A stretch of DNA of 64,000 bases, from NCBI GenBank assembly GCA_023078555.1, contig CM041200.1:7541361-7605360 (forward strand). Direction: 5' to 3'. A program made the translations under genes and the position numbers. The notes beneath the pieces were generated by a model. It was not told the origin of the DNA. It did no database searches and worked only from the letters and a program-made list of their open reading frames with translations. The DNA comes from Ulva prolifera. Lineage: Eukaryota > Chlorophyta > Ulvophyceae > Ulvales > Ulvaceae. This document shows positions 23,787-35,308 of this stretch, in pieces; the first letter of the stretch is position 1; each line of letters opens with the position of its first letter.

Positions 23787-26700
23787 GCCGCATCGCAGAC
23801 TGCACATGCAGACAGCCACCGCGCGTGCACGCGAGCATCTCCAAGATAGCTGCCATACCCGATCGCAGCTTCTGTATATGTTCGCCTTCGTAGGTACACT
23901 TTGCAGGCCAAAGACTCCGGAGCCTGGATTGTCCGTGTCTACAAGGTTGCCCGATGTAGGGCTGAGGAGCACGCACATAGAGCCTTGCGGGTGCAAGGCT
24001 GAGGAGCAAAGAGTTGATCAACAGTACAGGTTGCCTTCTTACCCTTTTGACAACTGGCACCTGTTTGAGCCGGCTCGGACATTGCAGTAGCTGCACAAAC
24101 TTAGTCTGCTTTCCGGAGCAGCCTGTTTGTCAGGAAACTCAGGCTGCTGAATACAAATTGACGCGAAAGCATAGCCTGCTCGCGATGGCCGGTCAAAACC
24201 ACGCATAGTTTGACAATCTGCCATTTTCTTTCAAAGACGATTGATGCAAAATCAGTATTGCAAGTAAAGTCTTGCTGTGAAGTGGTTGTTGGAGCATCAC
24301 TTGATTCTTTGTACAAGTACTTTCTATGTGGCCTGCCATTTTTTAACCAATTGGATCCATGTGAATGCATCATTGCAACGGCCGTGCTGCCAAACACCGA
24401 ATTAACACGGGCGCATCATGGGCGCATGCGGACAAGCCTCCACAACAGCGAAATCAGTACATCCAAAACCAAAAAAAAGGAGCTATCACGGTAGAAGTCA
24501 GCCTTTATTCACTGACTCAAAACTTGAGGAAGCAGATGAAGAATCTCTCATCAACTGTAGAGCTTTGCAGAGGCCACTGTGGATGACCTCGTGTGTTTCA
24601 TCTGCTGCGCTATCTGGCGTGCACCACATCTGCGACCAAAGCAGCCGATACATCATGATCGCTCTCTGGTGTACAACTGCGCAGTAGCAATACTGAGCAC
24701 GGCCGATGGACCATCAGCGGTTCAGAAACCAACTCCAGCATATTTTGGCCCAGAATTGGCAGGCTTGAACAGGCTTCGTACACTCACACTCGAAAAGCCA
24801 TGTCCATATGCCAAGTCCGCTTGATGTTTGCGCTGATATCTCCAAAAATGTTACTGCCATCGATACGGAGGACATGTCGTCCGCGCCCACAAAGCCTGTC
24901 AATCTCCATCGCGCCCTCAGCCAAATCAGTGCCGACACAGTGTAAGTTTGAGCTACAGCTCCAGGGCCGTATCAGCGGTCCACAAGGCACGGCGCTCCAG
25001 TGCTCCACACCGCACCACGCCACAGCAGAGCCTCATAGCACCGCATTTGAATGACACCCAACAGCCTCGTATGCGCCAGCAACCGGTGGCACACCGCCCT
25101 GCTCATCCACCGCCACACTCACACCTTCAGGGTCACTCACAGCCGCAACCCGGGAGGGGCGGCGCAGGGCGTTCGTGGCCGAGCGCAGCAGCGCGAGCAG
25201 GCGGCGCAGGCCGAGGACGTTGGCCGCGAAGCCCCCAAGCGTGAAGCAGCAGGAGACGATGGCGAAGGCGGCCTCGCTGCGCAGGCGCGCCGCGTCGGCG
25301 GCGGCGGGCTGGTGCATGTCGGAGAAGATCTTGAGCACCGCGATGGCGACGCTGGCGACCTCGAGCAGCGCGATCGCCGCGTTGGCGCTCACCGCGACCT
25401 TGAACCTGCACATGTTCTGCTTCTCAAACCAGCGACACCTCTGCTGGGTCCTTAGTCCCTCCAGTGATGGCTGAGCGCAGCTGCTGGGAGGTTACATGTT
25501 GTGCGGCTCTGGCTGCGCCACCGCCACTGCGGCTATCCAATCTCGACTTGTTTGGCTTGCGCTGTAAGAGCTGGCATTTCTGCGCCTCTGTTCACACCAT
25601 GATGGTGCAGGTTGGCAGCACCAACTGCCGTCACCCGTACAGCTACTGTTGCACTTGAAGCATGCAGCAGCACCACCGACAGTGTATCTGTGGTGATTCA
25701 CTTCACAGCGCCTTCGGTTCCAGGGTGACATTGAGCGGCAGCTGGGGTTGGCGGCTGTGCTGTGGCTTGCATGTACGCATCATGTGCATCACAGCGGACA
25801 AGTGCACTGCAGGGTCGAAACGCCGACACAAGCTCACCAGGTAAGCTCACTGCGACGACCCACTCTGCAGGGGCCCTTGCAGAGCGCTAGTCAGTTGACC
25901 CACAGGTGCGATATCAGCAGCCACTGATGCTGAACGCCAAGGTGGCGCTACGCACCCAGCTGACTCAGATTTACGCTGCAGGCCTGCGTTCGGAAAGCGT
26001 GAGGTCTCAGCCCAGCTTGTACACACACTCACACACTAGTTACTGTCATGCCATAGAGTGTACAGGGTGGCATGTACACACATGACCGCCGCAGAGGGCA
26101 AGAACGGTGGGGTCAAAGCGGCACTGAGGATAACGCACCACTTGCCAGCGCTGCTGGTGAGCATCGTCTGACCACCCACCAGCATCACAGATGCGATCAG
26201 GATCATACTGAGGAAGGACATCGAACCGCTGATGGCAGCGAGTCGGGTGTAGAATCCACATGGCACCTCCTCTCCATACCAGACACACACCGGGCCCTGC
26301 AGTGGCACAGCGGTATGACAAAACATCAGAGATCTCCTGCAAGAGTGCAGGTACGTGGCAAAATTTCTAGTGTTCTGCCGGGCGACTGATTCAGGGCCCA
26401 TGGTTCTGTCAGAGTGGAGATGCACACCTGTGTCAGCAGGATGCGGCAGAAGCCTATGTCTGTCATGACGTCCATGATCCGCATGGTGCCAAAGCTAGCA
26501 TTCATGAGTGGGACCCAGATTGTATGGTACGGCTTCACGGGGTGGTCTGATGCACTGCAACCAAAAGCAGACCAGCTGAGGTCTGCCATCAAGAACACTG
26601 CTGTGCCAAATATGTTGACAAGACGATTTCCCAGTGGAGTGTATTCTTCAGAACCAATGAATGAAGCCGTGATCATGGTTGCAGAGCATGCAATGCGGGT

Positions 26701-28918
26701 CACCAAAGCACCAGAAAACGCTGGTTGCTTTGCCGCAGCCGGACCGAACCGCCACAACGATATACTAAGAGGGATGCCAAGGAGCTCAAAAATGAGGACA
26801 GGGATGTGGATCACAGGTTTCAACCATGGAACGGCTACGCCAAACAACAATACTGAAGCTGCCAATGAAGTAGCATAGGCGACGAAGCAGGCACAGAATA
26901 TGGTGTGCGGATCTTCATGCAGCTGGTCCCATCCGGAGAGACGGCCCACGCCATGTGCAGGAGACGACATTGATCAATGGACTACTGACAATAGTCGGAA
27001 GCGGTGATTATGGTGGAGCCTGCACATATGGCTGTTGTCTCAGATGGCGTGTAATTGTGTGGCCCCAGGTGAAAAACTGCTGGAAAGATGCTTATTTGTA
27101 CCGCCGACAGATCTATACGGCTATGTAATATGTATACATCAACGAGCTCGTGATTTGCCGGAGAACTGCCTCGGGCATCTTCATTGCACCTGTGACGCGA
27201 CGACACCGCACCCTCAACAGGCTGACGACTACACACCGGACGAATGATTTCAGATGGCTGATTCGACACTCGCTTCAAGGCTTCTGCAGTATGTTGACGG
27301 GTCAACAACGAGTATGCGCCTGAAGTAGTCACAGGATAGCGCATCTTCGAAGACGCACATGGTAAATTGTAGATTCAAAAACATAGATGCACTCTCAAGC
27401 TACAATCACACGAAATCAAATGAGTGCTGTCGCGGTTCCAGAGCCCAGCCGAGGTGATGGCCGCATCGCAGACTACACATGTAGACAGCCACCGCGCTTG
27501 CAAGTGAGCATCACAAAACATGCCGTCCCTGAATGCAACAGATGCATATAAGGTTGCAGATATACTTTTCAGGACAATGGAAACTTTGCATTGAGCAGAT
27601 GTGTCTACAAGGTCTCCCGGCGCAGAGCCTTACGGGTGCAGAGCTGAGAAATGTACCAGTTGACAGGCACAGCGCATTATGTCTCATTCTATATTTCAAA
27701 GCTGCTGGCACTTTGTGTCCATGTCAGTTGATGCGGATACTGCAGCAACAGCACAAGGTCGCTGGTGTACATTGTGACTGGTAAAACGCTGCCAGACCGG
27801 TGTCTGCCACCAAGGCCACAGCCTATACCAGATGAACGTCATTCAGCGTTTGTTGCTTTCATGCGGCACAGACGATGTGGACGACTGAGTCTACTCCATT
27901 GTTACTGATTTACACTGGAGCAACTGACCATAATGTACAATCCTCCACTATGCCAGAGACAAAAGCTGCACACTGCCACAACTCCAGGGGATTAGAAAGC
28001 AGAACTTGCAGCAGATTGGCATCGCCCGTCCGACTGGCCCATTTACCAACAGCGCAGGCAAAACTACTTCTGCTCCGCTAACATCCACACCATCTGAATC
28101 ACCGCATTGCGGCTTCCCACCTCTGACCACAGTCGTGCCCTGCAACTCCTCCCTTCCACGCACAATGGCCAGGGGTATCTCTTCCCTTCCACGCACAACC
28201 ATCAGGGGCAGCCAACATTTGCATGGAGGCAAGATGTAACAGCACATGCATTGCAGCTACAGTCCACAGACGTGCTGCTCTGAATCTGTGCCAGCCACGG
28301 ACCTCCCAAGCATGTGCAATCGCTGTCAACCAGCTATTCTGATGCACCTCCACAATCAGCCTCACATGCATGACTGTCCTCAACTGACAGACCGACTGTA
28401 CATGCCCTCTGCACATCTTGTGTGGCCACACACGCACACACCGACCCCCGCGCACCGGCGGGGCCGCGCTGCGTCACGCCATCCCGAACCGCAGCGACGC
28501 CTCCTCCACGCTCACGCCGCCGCCGTGCTCCACAACGTACGCCGCCGCCCGCTCCTGCGCACGCCGATTCACCTCGAACCCCTGCTCCAGCATGCCGCCA
28601 GCCCGGCCCCGCTCCTCCTCCCCGGAGTCCTGGGACTCCCCCCCTCCTGCCGGCAGCGACCCGGCAGCCTCGAGCAGCGGGGCGGCAGCGGGCAGGCCGA
28701 TGGACGTCGCGCTAGTCTTGGAGCGGCTGCGGCCGGCCGGAAGGAGCACGGCATCCTCCGCGTGCAGGCCGAGCGTGCCGGAGGACGGCTGCGCCTCACC
28801 GTAGTGCTCATCGTACATGTGCAGCTGCACAGGCACCGCGTGTCATGCGGAGAAGAGAGCTCCGCATACGGTGGGACAGCTCCACATACGCGGGCGATGA
28901 GAGACATTCCAGCACAGG
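23787..28918. repeat. Tandem segmental duplication, copy 3 (incomplete)
   Basis: This is near-identical to the left halves of copies 1 and 2 (gene A and the last C-type exon) as far as about 28918. From there to about 29805 the match continues but drops visibly, with small indels (for example an extra TACCGACG at 28921). After 29805 homology ends. The sharp change from near-identity to moderate similarity marks a recombination boundary between the amplified unit and an older paralogue. Confidence 0.85.
25141..26970 (-). CDS. Gene A, copy 3: multi-pass membrane protein
   Basis: The exons are 26970-26428, 26296-26139 and 25405-25141, the same as gene A copies 1 and 2, including the lost ancestral acceptor of exon 2. 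The coding sequence appears identical to copy 2. About seven hydrophobic segments are predicted and no family is recognised. The 3' end is cut in the same way at the 23787 junction. Confidence 0.58.
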
Positions 28919-31515
28919 GGTACCGACGTCGGTCGCAATGAAACTCAGTGTGCAACCGGTGCGGCGGGCAGCCGAGTCAACAATGTGGCTTGGGGGCCAC
29001 GATGCGCATGCATATGTGCATGCCACCAGGCAGTGCATGGCGCACACCCACTTCCACATCCGCTACGTTGCCTGCGCGCCGCGTTGCCGCAGCCTGAGAC
29101 AGTCGTCGGTCCTGAATTGGTGCTGCAATTCGCGTTGGCTGGAGTGCAGGCAATGTCGAACTGCGGTACAGTTGCGGAGAAACGCAGAGGAGGACACTGG
29201 CACGCACAGGGATCCACATCCCGATCGACTTCCCGCCAAAATTCGGGGAAACTGGCAGAAGTCACAACGGATACAAAGCACACAGTTAGAATTCCTGCCG
29301 GAAAACACATCAACTGTAGAGTCCTGCGCACGCACCTTGGCGACCATCCGCAGCGCCGCCGAGGCCGCGTGGAGGGGCATGATGACGAGGAGCGTGCAGA
29401 TCGCGAAGATGAGCGCGAGCACGCACACCGACGCCACAAACTTCCCGACCTCGTGCGCCCACGTGTAGGGGTGCCGCTTGATCACGGTCACGCCCGCAGC
29501 GCCGCACTGCAGCGCCTGCAGCACGGGGAGCAAGAGGCAAAGCAGCCGGATGCGGCCCCGCAGAACCTGCAGCGCATCCCGGACGTCTCGTCCAGTGTCG
29601 CGTTGTTCCTTACGGTAGGCATCACCAGTTTGCAGTCGCGATGCGGAGTCCATCGTATGGACATGATCACCACAGAAGATGGTGGCGGCCCCGAGCGGCA
29701 CCATCGGCACAGGTGCAACACCATGCCGCTCAGGACTGGGCCCGTCCATGCCGTTGCATGCTCAGTCAACGACTGCTTGCTCGAGGAGTGGTGTGAGAGC
29801 AGGAGACGCGCTGTGCAATCGTAGATGGGGGTGCCAGCCCATACACCAGGCTGTGACAGTGTGTGCGTGACACGCGTGAAAATGGTAGCTGCATATTTAC
29901 ACATGTGCATGGCGCTTGCCTACCAAGGTGCACACACTGGCAGTTCCCGAAGAGATAGAAATATAGCAGTTGCGGAAGTTGGGGGACCACTTGCACACTG
30001 ATGGCTGCGAAGTTGAATCAGACCTACTTTGCTAGGCCCATGTGGCTCAGAGTGGACGTATGAAACCATGACCCGCACGAAAGGAAGCAGCTTGACAATG
30101 AATGTGGCGAGCCCAGATAGCGTGTGCATGTATTCGCAGGCCATACTTCCCAGAAACCATGGCACATGACGAATGTTGGTCTGGTGAAGCCCCTACCGTT
30201 GAGAGAGCCATTGTAAGTCTGAAACAGCTGTTAGCATCACAATTTGTAGCATGAACAATCATAGCAGGTATGCGATCTGTTCCGGGATCATTATGCTATG
30301 TATGCATGATTACATGGCCGTGGTGGTACTATAGGTATTTGCTCCTGGAACGCGGATTGCTGTACATGGTGACTCGTTGGGGTTTGTCTGCTGTGGAGTG
30401 ATGTGACACCTTATCAAAGCGCTATCATTCGGCAGTCACTGAAATCACATGGCAGGCAGGCACAATCGATTTGGATGGTGACAAGCGCCGCTACATGCTT
30501 GTCATGCCACATTTGCAAACGGAATTGCAAGGTGCCTTGAATGCACAACTGTGACATTCATGCAGAAGGAAACTCTTCTCTGCTCGAAATCAGAGAGTAC
30601 TGGACCAAAAAAAGCAGCCAGCACTGAACGAAGCGAGGGGTTCGATGTATGGGTTGTGATGGGTGGGAGTTCGCACCTTGTTACCACAGCAGTCCAGCAT
30701 CACCCGGCCGAAAGTTGCGATGATGACAGTAAAAGTCAGCGTGAGCACTACGTGCACAACCACTGAGCTGAAAGTGTACTTGCAAGATATACAGGCCACC
30801 GCGGCTGCTGCAGCTTCCGCCACAGCAGGAGCTTGTGCATTCAGTCCATCCATCGGGGCCAATGTAAACAAGGCTCCTGAAGGACCGTTCGCTGGAGACA
30901 GAGCTGTGATATTCTGGGGCAGATTTCCCGTTGCAACTGCTGTGACATCTGTGCTGCCCAGGTATGGTTCATCGTAGCCAGGACATGGGACATGCGAAAA
31001 TGTCGAGAAAGGAAGACGGCCTATCTCATCATCAGCATCAACAGTGCCTTCCAGCCAAGTAGACCAGAAAGCCGCTAGTACCTGGCCGGCTGTAAAAGGT
31101 ATCATTACCAACACAGCGTTCAGAACTGGCAGCCTGCGAAAGTTTGGCGCTGAGTCCCTGCAAGCATAGAGCCCTGTCAGAGTCATATGGAAGCGATTGT
31201 GGCAATAGCCTAGCTACATAATCCATAACAGGGCCGTGAGCCACTGCCTGATACAAGCTTCAGGATTGCAAGGCCCGTGCACACCGCCGTGGAGACTTGC
31301 GCCTGCAGCCATACAAGCACGTCCGTTGAACGCGAGCCGCACCTGAGCGCATGAGTGCAGAGGAAGCAGCCAAGAAGCAGTAGAAACGGCTGAAATACGC
31401 CCAGGGCAGCCACTGTGAAGAGTTTGCACAAGACTTCACGCTGAAAACTGCTTGGAAGAATTTTCATCACGCCGTACCTCCCGTCCCACAGAGCCAACGG
31501 AAGCATCTGGCTCAC
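28474..31515 (-). CDS. Gene C: multi-exon membrane protein, apparently complete
   Basis: Last four exons, all phase 0: about 31150-30677 (donor AACAAG|GTGCGA), 30180-30028 (acceptor TTCACCAG|ACC, donor AAA|GTAGGT), 29566-29336 (CTGCAG|GTTC to CCAAG|GTGCGT) and 28824-28474 (TGTGCAG|CTGC to stop TGA). A further 5' exon lies at about 31515-31260. Hydrophobic segments: GVFQPFLLLLGCFLC in the first exon, NAVLVMIPFTAGQVLAAFW and SVVVHVVLTLTFTVIIATF in the second, LSGLATFIVKLLPFVRVMV in the third, ASVCVLALIFAICTLLVIM in the fourth. The last exon is a hydrophilic Ala/Gly/Glu-rich tail. The loop of the second exon has one N-glycosylation sequon (NIT). The layout recalls A/B proteins (short hydrophobic exons, cytosolic tail) but I see no clear sequence identity. 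No family is recognised; the first exon boundaries are uncertain. Confidence 0.55.
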
Positions 31516-33053
31516 CTAAGTACATAAAAAGGTGGAATGATGCATCGAGGTCAACGTAAGGCACTTGATGATCGACGGCGCACAAGCATTTATCACAAAC
31601 GTTAGCGTACCGCAAGAAGGAAAGCGGTGATCTGCACTAGAAGCCGTGTCCTCCATATCCCATTAAACGTTGATTGGGAAAGCTTGGGGATAACGTACAG
31701 TGCACCCAAAGCTGCGTAAGCTGCCACGACTCCTGCGACAGAGCAATGTAATCAGCGTCGTTTCTCAGCTGGCTCGTGTTGAGCCGAGCCTAGACTGCAA
31801 AACTTTCAAGATCATGACTCACCTGAGAGGACAAGCTGCGCCCATTCGAACCCCTCTATTCTGTCGCCTTTCATCTTGTAGAGTTGCAGGACCGGGTGCC
31901 TAAATGACAGAGACGCGACGGAAATACCGCTACAAAGTGAGTACTCATTGCCAAGATGAGAGTATCAATCCATTAATTTGAAGGCACTGCCACACTGCAC
32001 TGAATTTTGCCACAAGCGCGCAGGTAAGTGAGAACTGTGTCGTCCTGCATGAACAAGAGAGCACCGCTGCAATAGGTGGATCTAGATGCGGAATCAAGCA
32101 TGCGACATATTGCAAGTGCACGTTGCTGGCCACGGAGCGTAGCGTGCTGTAGCGCCATCGACGATGTGACCCTTCGGACCAGCTTGCAAGGGCTCAGAGT
32201 CGCTGCGTCGCGTCGCGTCGTCGTCACATGCACGCGCGGTGACATGCATTTCTGCTTCCCGGACGCACAGCAATTCGACATCCGACTCTGGCCATGGTAT
32301 CTATAAATCTACCGAGGCAAAGCATAGCCTGTAACTGGCTTTGGTTGTTTGTACTGCCGCGCAGAGCAGGCACCACTTTCACATTTCGAAGCGTCGTGAA
32401 CGTCGCTGCTGGTGCGCCCGGCTTCGCCAGACCGCACAGATACGATATCCGACCCGGAACGCCCTGTGGATCTGGGATTAGATGCGTGCATCGCGAGTGA
32501 GTGTCGGACGAGGCAGCGGCGTGAAGTGAAGACGACCCGCGGTAGCTTTCTTTGTCGGATGGCCAAGCAGCCAGGCTCGGTCATCTTAGCAGCCTATGTC
32601 ACTGAGTTCATCAACATAAACTCTCTGAGAAATGACCTGGTAAGCCGGCACGCAAATCGATTTCGCTCTCACGTAAACACAGTCCTACCACACGCTGTCC
32701 AAAGCTGCTCGTTGCACTCGTTACTTCCGTATGTATGCATGATGATTGTGTGTTGTGTGTTTCATACATGCTGTGGGAACCTGACGAAGGCCCAGTTGTG
32801 AGTAACTGCCGCTTGCCCTTTCCTACCGCCTCACACGACACTCCGGGCGCCGCCACGCTCTGCATGCCCTCCTCGAGGCCTCTCCTGCTCGGCTCCGCGG
32901 CTCTGTCTGTGGGTGCTTGCTGCGGCAGACACCGGGATGCCCTGCCTGTGGCATGCCACATCCGCGCGCTGGCGCCTGCGGTGGATTGGGCATGCTGAAC
33001 AGGCAAAGACTGCGTTTTTGTGCCGCCCGATAGTTGGACTCGGGTCCATGACA
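31516..33053. other. No supported gene
   Basis: The open frames here are short and overlap on both strands without codon-like bias. The long minus-strand frame across 33621-32611 is low-complexity (His/Pro/Arg/Thr-rich), a product of GC-rich DNA. I see no RNA gene or repeat. Confidence 0.4.
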
Positions 33054-33078
33054 CCCCCCCCCCCCCCCCCTCCCCCCC
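33054..33078. repeat. Homopolymer: C17-T-C7
   Basis: A run of 17 C, one T and seven C lies in GC-rich non-coding DNA. Similar long C/G runs occur at 42725-42749, 48884-48910 and 59240-59274. Confidence 0.95.
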
Positions 33079-33627
33079 ATCGTATCGGGTGCGGAGGGTG
33101 GTGCTTGAGTGTGGGGCCTGAAGGCTCCCGGCATGTTTCGCGCCCGGCGGTGGCTGGCCGCCGGCATACAACAGCGTCTGCCGTGGCCGCCCCCGCCACG
33201 CGCGGTGTGGGGTTTGCGGGGATGCTGCTGCGGTGTGGGCTGCATGCATGTAGGTCCGGGTAGGGCGTTTGCGTGTGTGCACGTGTGGATGCGGGCGCGT
33301 GTCGGTGGTGGCGTGCGCCGGTGGTGTTGGTGGGCCGAGGTGTCTGAGAGGTGTTGTGTGGGAAGTGACGGCGGTGGCCCGCATGCGGCGCGACCCTGGT
33401 GGTGTCGTGCTGCGCAGGGACCTTATGGTGCCACCTGTATCTCCCATGTTGTCCTCGCAAAACTCAGTGCAGTCCTCGCCCGTGTTTCCGCGTGTACACC
33501 CGCAGTGGGAAGGAGGCACAGCACGCAAATGCGTCGGCGCCCAATTGCAACTGCCGTGCCTGTACGGACGTCTGCTTGGTGACCGTACGGACGTCACAGC
33601 CTCCAGGCCCCGCCGCTGCATGTAATA

Positions 33628-35308
33628 TCAGGCAGCACACTCGTGCAACTGCGAGATAGGGGTACGCGTGACAGCGGAGCGTTCAGTTGCCGTCCCCATG
33701 GCACTGATCACGAGCACAAGCCTAGACAGTACGGTAAACAAGACAAAAACACAATGCGTTTTTGTGTTTTTTTGTTTTTGAATTTGGGAGCACACTGTCC
33801 ACCTCTTGCCAGCCATCCGGCAGCGAACTTCTTCCAGGTCCTCATCACCCAGGTCTCCAGGCTCCAGCATTTTGGGGATCAGATCGTACCAGAACTCGAA
33901 CTGCTCTCCTGCCTTGCGCTTCGCGGGTGTCTCACGCTTGGAATTCCAGAGCTTGGTGGCGCTTCTCATTGCACAACACACAAGCACCCCCCCAGGCCCG
34001 ACGACCAGGAAGTAGTGCTGCTTTGATACCTCCTTTGATGCTGGGGACTTTCCACAGTCCTCGTGAATATACACAGGCAGGCACTCCCCTCTCTTCACAA
34101 ACACGACGTTGCCGATGCCATTTTCCGGCCGGCAGTGATACAGTGAGAACCCGTCCATGTAGTAATGTACATCAAACGAGGAGGTGCTCCGGCGCATAAC
34201 GAAGAGCCCCGCGGGTGGTGTGGGTCCCGTGATGAAGTTGTCCCAAGGACATCTGGGGTCACCAACAGCTGCAAACTCCAATCGATGCTCTGTGTCGCTC
34301 AAGTCCGGGACGGGCGACAACATCCGATGCTTCGCCCACGCTGCGGTGTAGCGGCTGACCTTGCGGCCGCCGCTGCCTGGATAGGTTTTGGTAAACATGC
34401 AGCAGAGCATGGGCTGGAGTCCTCGCCATGTCCTCGCACACTCAACGGCCTTCGAGCGCTCCCTCGGGCACTTGAAATGCTCCTTGGTTCTCTTGAGCCT
34501 GCCTCACCACCGATATGCATGCATGCCATGCATGTGTCTTATGCCACACATGTGTCCTATTCCACAAGATGATGGCTACCTGTGCCACCAGAGGGTGGCT
34601 ACCTGTGGCGCCGGAGGGTGGCTACAGGGTTTGTTCATGAGCACGCAGCATGTATACTATAGACTGCTTGCACACCTCCATTTCATGCAGACCCGGTCGA
34701 TCAGTGTGTCCAAGTTATCATGTGCACGACCAGACGCTTGCTCCATGCGCTCATTCACAACGCGCTGCACTTCCAGCCGCTTCTCACTCGAGAGGCCGAT
34801 GTCCACATTCAACAGGTGCAATCCATCTTGCATCATGTGCTCCAGGCTGTTGTAACGGCGCCAATTGCCCCGCCAATCCAGCCTCTCCCGACTCGTCAGC
34901 CAGTGACCCATATGGATATCATCTGGAAGTCGTTGTCATGTAGGTTGTAGTCGGCTTTTGTTCTGCGGGGCTCGTCGGCATAGCTCTGACGCTTGGTGGT
35001 GGCGATCTGCCGAAACAGTTAATCACATGCATTCTTCACAGACTGCTGGACCTTCGCTGAACCTGGCTCTGGAGAAAATTCCAAGTTTTGCAGGAGGTCA
35101 GCGTCGCTACAGATAAATTCCACGGCGCGGGAGATCGGGGACTGTGAATCTCCTGTTCCTTCCCTTCATGATCAGCGTGTCGGAACGCTATCTCCTTGAA
35201 AGCGCCAGCGGCTGCATTTTTCGCGTCCTCCGGGGTTAAGACTCTTGAGACAATGTTCACGAGGCGAGAGCGCGCTCTAGGGCTCCGCCGCTTGTAAGAG
35301 GGAGCCAT
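33628..35308 (-). pseudogene. Unrecognised multi-exon gene with at least one frameshift
   Basis: The main exon runs from 34498 (acceptor GAGGCAG|GCTC) to a stop at 33628 and encodes about 290 residues including KEHFKCPRERSKAVECARTW, CPWDNFITGPTPPAGLFVMR, FDVHYYMDGFSLYHCRPENG and GEQFEFWYDLIPKMLEPGDL. The preceding exon ends at 34676 (AATGGAG|GTGTGC) and joins in phase to give MKWR-LKRTK. It includes MGHWLTSRERLDWRGNWRRY and VDIGLSSEKRLEVQRVVNER. Upstream of about 34925 the plausible frame (KRQSYADEPRRTKADYNLHD) is shifted by one base. The first exon starts at ATG 35308 (MAPSYKRRSPRARSRL), below a TATA-rich stretch, and also seems to change frame near AVEFICSDADLLQNLEFSPE. Two frame changes suggest a decaying gene or poor base calls. 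No family is recognised. Confidence 0.45.

Noticed and set aside
32611..33621. 336-residue minus-strand ORF as a gene
   Set aside because: It is low-complexity (His/Pro/Arg/Thr/Gly), crosses a C17 homopolymer as poly-Gly, and competes with equally long frames on both strands in GC-rich DNA.
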